Assembly (NCBI GenBank): GCA_028707405.1
Contig: JAQWBH010000002.1
Coordinates: 1-64,000, forward strand
Direction: 5' to 3'
Length of the DNA: 64,000 bases
Origin: Parabacteroides sp.
GTDB lineage: Bacteria > Bacteroidota > Bacteroidia > Bacteroidales > Tannerellaceae
The notes below the pieces were generated by a model that worked only from the letters and a program-made list of their open reading frames with translations, was not told the origin of the DNA and searched no databases. Each line of letters starts with the position of its first letter. The first letter of the stretch is position 1. The translations under genes were made by a program, and so were the position numbers. Shown piece after piece: positions 62,482 through 64,000 of the stretch.

Positions 62482-62997
62482 TTACCAATCAGCTACAGTT
62501 GTATTAAATATTTGATCGACAATTTCTTGTATCATCTGTTTTGATAAAGATTCCTGTACATCCTGCAACATTTGAGTCGCATCAAAATCACGATTTGCAG
62601 AAAAGCTCTGTTCAAAATCTTTGGTCGGATTCGCTCTATTTGTAAAGCGGACTCTTACGGTCATTGTCAATTTAGTCTGTGATGCATAAGCATTTTCCTT
62701 AACGGCTAATGGAGTCAGGTCATACCCTGTTATTTCTCCTTCCATTTCCAGATCTCCATTATTATTAACAAAATGCAATCGTGTTTGTCTCACATAAATA
62801 TCTTTCAATTCTTCTGTAAACTTTTGAGCAAGAGGAGGATATACCAATGGTGCCTGATTGGGAAAATCCTTTATCGAGATCGTCTTAGTCTTCGTATAAT
62901 CAATTGACGCTCCATTAAGTTTATAGGAGATTGTGCATGAAGAAGCAAATATACTTAGCATGCAGCACACAAGTCCAATTTTAATTTTTCCAATCAT
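62482..62997 (-). CDS. lptE: LPS-assembly lipoprotein LptE
   Basis: A 171-residue lipoprotein (signal [13 protein letters not shown], Cys at 21). The body ([23 protein letters not shown], then [34 protein letters not shown]) is the LptE fold that plugs the LptD barrel and delivers LPS to the outer leaflet. It overlaps the upstream regulator gene by 4 bp. Confidence 0.9.
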   Translation of the reverse strand: MIGKIKIGLVCCMLSIFASSCTISYKLNGASIDYTKTKTISIKDFPNQAPLVYPPLAQKFTEELKDIYVRQTRLHFVNNNGDLEMEGEITGYDLTPLAVKENAYASQTKLTMTVRVRFTNRANPTKDFEQSFSANRDFDATQMLQDVQESLSKQMIQEIVDQIFNTTVADW

Positions 62998-64000
62998 TCC
63001 AAATTATATTCTTTAATCTTTCTATATAGCGTACGTTCAGAAATCTTCAAATCGGCAGCAGCATTCTTTCTCCTTCCATTGTGCTTTTCCAAAGCTTTTT
63101 TAATCATGTCCTTCTCAACTTCTTCCAAAGAAAGAGGTTCGTCTTCCAAAATCGTTTCAGCTTCCTGTATAGGTGGTTGTACTGATTGCACCGTAGTCGT
63201 AGAATGTATAGGAGCATAAGACTGAGTGGCATCATCAGACACAACAGGGACCTTTCCTCCTATAATATCATGAACAAGTTTCTTTAAATCGTTCACATCC
63301 TTTTTCATATCAAAAAGTACCTGATAAAGAATTTCTCTTTCATCATTAAAGACTTTCTGTCCACTGCTTTGCCTAAGCAATATCGGATACTTTTCAATAG
63401 AAAAGTTTGGCAAATATAATTTTAATATTGCAGCATTAATATCTCTAGTCTCTTCAATAACCGAAATCCGTTCGGTTATATTTTTTAATTCACGAACATT
63501 TCCCGGCCAAGTATACGATAAAAGCAGTTGCCGTGATTCTTCATCCAAATGAATAGATGGCATTCTATATTTTTCTGCACAATCGTTTGCAAATTTTCTA
63601 AACAATAAAAGAATGTCCTCGCCTCTATCCCGTAAGGGAGGAACTTGTATCGGAACTGTATTCAAACGATAGAACAAATCTTCACGAAATTTTCCTTCAG
63701 TAACAGCCTGAGTCAAATTTACATTTGTAGCACCCACAATTCGAACATTTGTTTTAAGAACTTTTGAGGATCCTACACGTATAAACTCACCTGTTTCAAG
63801 AACCCTAAGAAGTCGTGCTTGTGTTGGAACCGGTAGTTCTCCTACCTCATCCAAAAATATAGTGCCTCCGTCAGCTACCTCAAAATAGCCTTTCCTATCA
63901 GACAGAGCTCCTGTAAAAGACCCTTTCTCATGTCCAAACAATTCGGAGTCAATAGTCCCTTCAGGAATCGCTCCACAGTTAACTGCTATGTATTGGCCAT
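62994..64000 (-). CDS. Sigma-54-dependent Fis-type activator, 5' end missing
   Basis: The gene enters from the right edge; the visible part begins inside the AAA+ domain ([29 protein letters not shown]). GSFTGA is the sigma-54 contact loop, with the Walker [14 protein letters not shown] and the arginine-finger region VRELKNI. A linker follows, then a C-terminal Fis helix-turn-helix ([22 protein letters not shown]). It should activate sigma-54 promoters. It is cotranscribed with lptE, the TPR-like gene and secG. Walker A and any sensor domain lie outside the window. Confidence 0.94.
   Translation of the reverse strand, partial: GQYIAVNCGAIPEGTIDSELFGHEKGSFTGALSDRKGYFEVADGGTIFLDEVGELPVPTQARLLRVLETGEFIRVGSSKVLKTNVRIVGATNVNLTQAVTEGKFREDLFYRLNTVPIQVPPLRDRGEDILLLFRKFANDCAEKYRMPSIHLDEESRQLLLSYTWPGNVRELKNITERISVIEETRDINAAILKLYLPNFSIEKYPILLRQSSGQKVFNDEREILYQVLFDMKKDVNDLKKLVHDIIGGKVPVVSDDATQSYAPIHSTTTVQSVQPPIQEAETILEDEPLSLEEVEKDMIKKALEKHNGRRKNAAADLKISERTLYRKIKEYNLE

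Overview
The window looks like a chromosome segment of a gut Bacteroidales bacterium (Bacteroides/Parabacteroides-like; the genus is a guess). The reasons are the Bacteroidetes -7 box TAnnTTTG in front of about twenty genes, lipoproteins ending in ..SC or ..AC, TamL, an N-succinylornithine-type carbamoyltransferase, many secreted glycosidases (GH3, GH92, GH127), Tat-exported Gfo/Idh proteins and the secG-lptE-Fis regulator block. Most of the window is ordinary chromosomal backbone. I saw no CRISPR array, rRNA, SusC/SusD pair, restriction system or recognisable defence island.

Region 1-3390 is a scar of mobile DNA beside a tRNA-Arg(UCU) gene. It holds the C-terminal part of a MobC/TraG-type conjugation coupling ATPase, cut off by an IS21-family element (685-3220). 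That element has 26-bp ends, two nonsense codons in istA and a frame-scrambled P-loop in istB. It has no target-site duplication, so the DNA around it was probably rearranged after insertion.

Region 3391-12300 carries the tRNA, tamL, a SpoU rRNA methyltransferase and the cluster ileS, dksA-like, lspA, DUF4296 lipoprotein, small conserved protein. Region 12300-25141 carries a GH3 beta-glycosidase, aguB and aguA (agmatine to putrescine), two tandem GH127 beta-L-arabinofuranosidases, oxyR, and an operon of apbE, a Tat Gfo/Idh protein and a small membrane protein. The 850-bp gap at 25142-25992 holds a 22-23-bp periodic palindromic array, the most unexplained signal in the window.

Region 25993-45450 carries a GH92 mannosidase, a DUF3298 lipoprotein, rsmG, a metallo-beta-lactamase hydrolase, gcvP, small lipoproteins, a PagL-like outer membrane enzyme, an acyltransferase, an etfB-etfA-acyl-CoA dehydrogenase operon, a second GH92 and a nitroreductase. 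Region 45500-55110 carries a Cys-rich ABM lipoprotein, menA, a CPBP protease, two Gfo/Idh proteins around an outer-membrane barrel and a PCMD lipoprotein, a fatty acyl-CoA ligase and a tiny Ala/Pro-rich lipoprotein. Region 55260-64000, all on the minus strand, carries argF', an alpha/beta hydrolase, mazG, dsbD, a pseudouridine synthase, secG, a TPR-like protein, lptE and a truncated sigma-54 activator.

In several genes (rRNA methyltransferase, acyltransferase, nitroreductase, menA, one Gfo/Idh) the longest reading frame begins at a TTG inside a -7 box, and in others (etfB, the other Gfo/Idh, the acyl-CoA ligase) the first start lies at or before it. For these the start is moved to the next ATG.
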